The notes under the pieces: generated by a model
Told to the model about the DNA's origin: nothing
The model's input: only the letters and a program-made list of their open reading frames with translations
Database searches by the model: none
Source of the DNA: Taeniopygia guttata
Taxonomy: Eukaryota > Chordata > Aves > Passeriformes > Estrildidae
Assembly: GCF_048771995.1 (NCBI RefSeq)
Contig: NC_133025.1
Span: 7,316,001 to 7,380,000 of the forward strand
Direction of reading: 5' to 3'
DNA: 64,000 nt
Translations under genes and position numbers: made by a program
Shown: positions 62,065-64,000 of the stretch, one piece after another
How positions within the stretch are numbered: the first letter of the stretch is position 1
Layout of the letters: each line of letters begins with the position of its first letter

Positions 62065-62310
62065 AAGCTACAAGAAAGAGAGGATCTTAGATTAGATATT
62101 AGGAAGAATTTTTTTACAGTGCGGGCTGTGAGGCACTGGGACAGGTTGCCCGGTGAGGTTGTGGTGCCCCAGCTCTGGACCAGTTTAAGGCCAGGTTGGA
62201 TGGGGCTTTAACCAACCTGATCTAATGGAAGGTGTCCCTGCTCGTGGCAGGGGGTTGGAACGAGATGATCTTTAAGGGTATTTCCAACCCCTTGACATCC
62301 TATGAAATCT
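62065..62310 (+). mobile_element. CR1 LINE 3' fragment
   Basis: Plus-oriented CR1 tail: 'ttagatattaggaagaattt', 'gggacaggttgcccggtg', 'ccaggttggatggggcttt', 'tggaacgagatgatcttta'. It lies just beyond the DCLRE1C CpG island. Confidence 0.9.
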
Positions 62311-64000
62311 CTTACTGGCTCTTCTGAGACCCCAAGCAAGTCCTGTGTTTGCTGTCTCGGGTTAAGTGATGTAGGCGGTACCGCCATCTCCTCCCACTGC
62401 TGTGCCCCAGGGCCTCTCCTGCCTGGGGACATGGAGCTCCTTGTCCGGCTCAGGATGCAGCTGGGCCCCCTGTTCTGCTTGATATTTGCTGGTGAATATG
62501 GTGTGCACCCTAGGTATGCCACAATGGGTGAAGGCACAGGCACCACTCCTCCCCAGCACCAGGCACACCAGGCTCTGACCCACAGTGCTGCTCCAACCTG
62601 CTGACACTCACTCATGACAGCCTCCCCCAGTAGCTAATTTTTCAGGACACATTCTGTTACTGCTCCAGTGGCTGGAAATGTAGTACTCCCCCTGGCTCCA
62701 GATAGCATAGGCCAGAGGTGCTCATACCCCAGCCTGACTCCCAGAGTTGGCACCAGCGTTCACTCATACACAGGTCTCACCAGGAGCTGGCACTTTATCC
62801 TTGCAGCACACACACATGGGGAATACACAGTTTGTGCAGAGAGACAGTAAAGATTTAAGAAGATACAATAGGGTAGGACAGTTTGTGATGATCAGGTGTG
62901 GGGCTTAGCTGGGCATGTAATACTGACTGGTCCTGTTTTACACAGGACAGGCTTATTTTATACTCTTTTCTATCTATTCTCATCTTTGTTTCTCTCTGCT
63001 CCTGCACATTCATCACAAATCTATACAGTTCCATGGATTCCCACACCTCTCCAAGTCTGGGCCCCCCTGGTTAAGTATCACCAGTGCAAGGTCCAGGTTG
63101 GTCTCCCTGGATGTCATTCCTGTAGTTCCTTAATAGCCCATCTATTAGTGCTGGAGTTGAGGTTTCTTTATCAGTGTTTGTTTTGTCAGGTCCCTGTCTC
63201 TGCATATTTTGTTTGTTTCCCCCTTTTTCCCAAATTTCCCAACTGACAAGGTCCCTGATCAGATAACCTTGCTGGAATAAACATTCTCACACTCTTCACA
63301 TGCCACAGGTATGGTTCTCATCATCACTTTCCTCATTTGCTGCTCAGGTTTGAGTCCCTGTATATTGCTTTATGTCTTTCTCCCTTTCCTGTAACCCCGT
63401 GTTGCAGTGAAAATGGTCCTTGAGCAGATGCCCTAAGGGAGCAGATGCCCTAACTCTCCTCCCACAAACCCTTACAGTTTGTGTAACTGTTCAGGAAACC
63501 ACCATCAGTGAGCCCAGGCTAGTTGGGATTCCACAGTAATTGTGTTATCATTAACTTAAAAAATCTGTTCCCAATGCCAAAGCACTCGCTGTTTACCCTA
63601 AATTAGGAGCTGGCAAACATTGTCAGCTTAGCAAAGTCCACTTCACTGTTCAAAAATTCCCCTTCCATGAAAAGTGTTAATATTAAACTGAATATTTTCT
63701 TACCATTCTCTTGTCTTATTTTTTTGCCTTTGTCTTTCTGTTGTCTTTCATCTCTTCCCTGAATTCCTGGCTGGAGTACAGCTGTGCCCTGCTCTGGTAC
63801 AATGAAAACAGCTCTGTGCCTAGAACTTGGACACACAATAGACAAAGAGTACAATTTTTAAATAGCAGCCCCAAAATGGGATGCTTTCATTATATGAAGT
63901 CACTAAGCTGGAACTTTCAATATATAATCTTTATTTTTTTTGGGCAGGAACGCCTGTGGACAGGCTCTGTGAATTAACAGTGACTCAAGACGTGCCAGAC
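62311..64000. other. noncoding, no gene recognised
   Basis: No exon with splice sites matching a known protein. In human the next gene after DCLRE1C is MEIG1; no MEIG1-like coding exon was seen, but a first noncoding exon could lie here unnoticed. Confidence 0.45.

Noticed and set aside
62208-62615. 135-codon minus-strand frame
   Set aside because: It starts outside and ends inside a CR1 tail, with no recognised domain; MEIG1 was considered and does not match.

Overview
The window looks like a bird nuclear chromosome, probably a songbird. Three multi-exon vertebrate genes have standard splice sites, the noncoding DNA is scattered with truncated CR1 LINEs of avian type, and two related solo retroviral LTRs are present. 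The species cannot be named from sequence alone. The genes were identified by comparing translated exons with remembered human and chicken proteins; no search was run.

Layout. 1-24.4 kb: no protein-coding gene that I recognise; CR1 fragments, one LTR-like remnant and one solo LTR. 24.6-35.3 kb, plus strand: HSPA14, 14 coding exons, 507 aa. 36.8-44.6 kb, plus strand: SUV39H2, 6 coding exons, 407 aa. 44.6-50.2 kb: the tail-to-tail gap, with two CR1 copies and candidate polyadenylation signals. 50.2-61.7 kb, minus strand: DCLRE1C (Artemis), 14 coding exons, 705 aa. 61.7-64 kb: the promoter side of DCLRE1C, one CR1, then sequence I cannot assign. The order HSPA14 > SUV39H2 > < DCLRE1C matches human 10p13. 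CDNF, which sits head-to-head with HSPA14 in human, was not seen on the left.

All three genes start in CpG-rich blocks. HSPA14 is a ribosome-associated Hsp70-like chaperone, SUV39H2 an H3K9 methyltransferase, and DCLRE1C the hairpin-opening nuclease of end joining. They are conserved neighbours, not a pathway. All three reading frames run intact from start to stop with correct intron phases, and the known catalytic residues are present.

The most unusual structures are a ~32-copy, 21-bp GC-rich minisatellite about 20 bp inside DCLRE1C intron 1, a similar 21-22 bp array in SUV39H2 intron 1, two related solo LTRs each with a 4-bp target duplication and each touching a CR1, and a two-codon duplication at the HSPA14 exon 1 donor. 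I found no undescribed multi-gene system.
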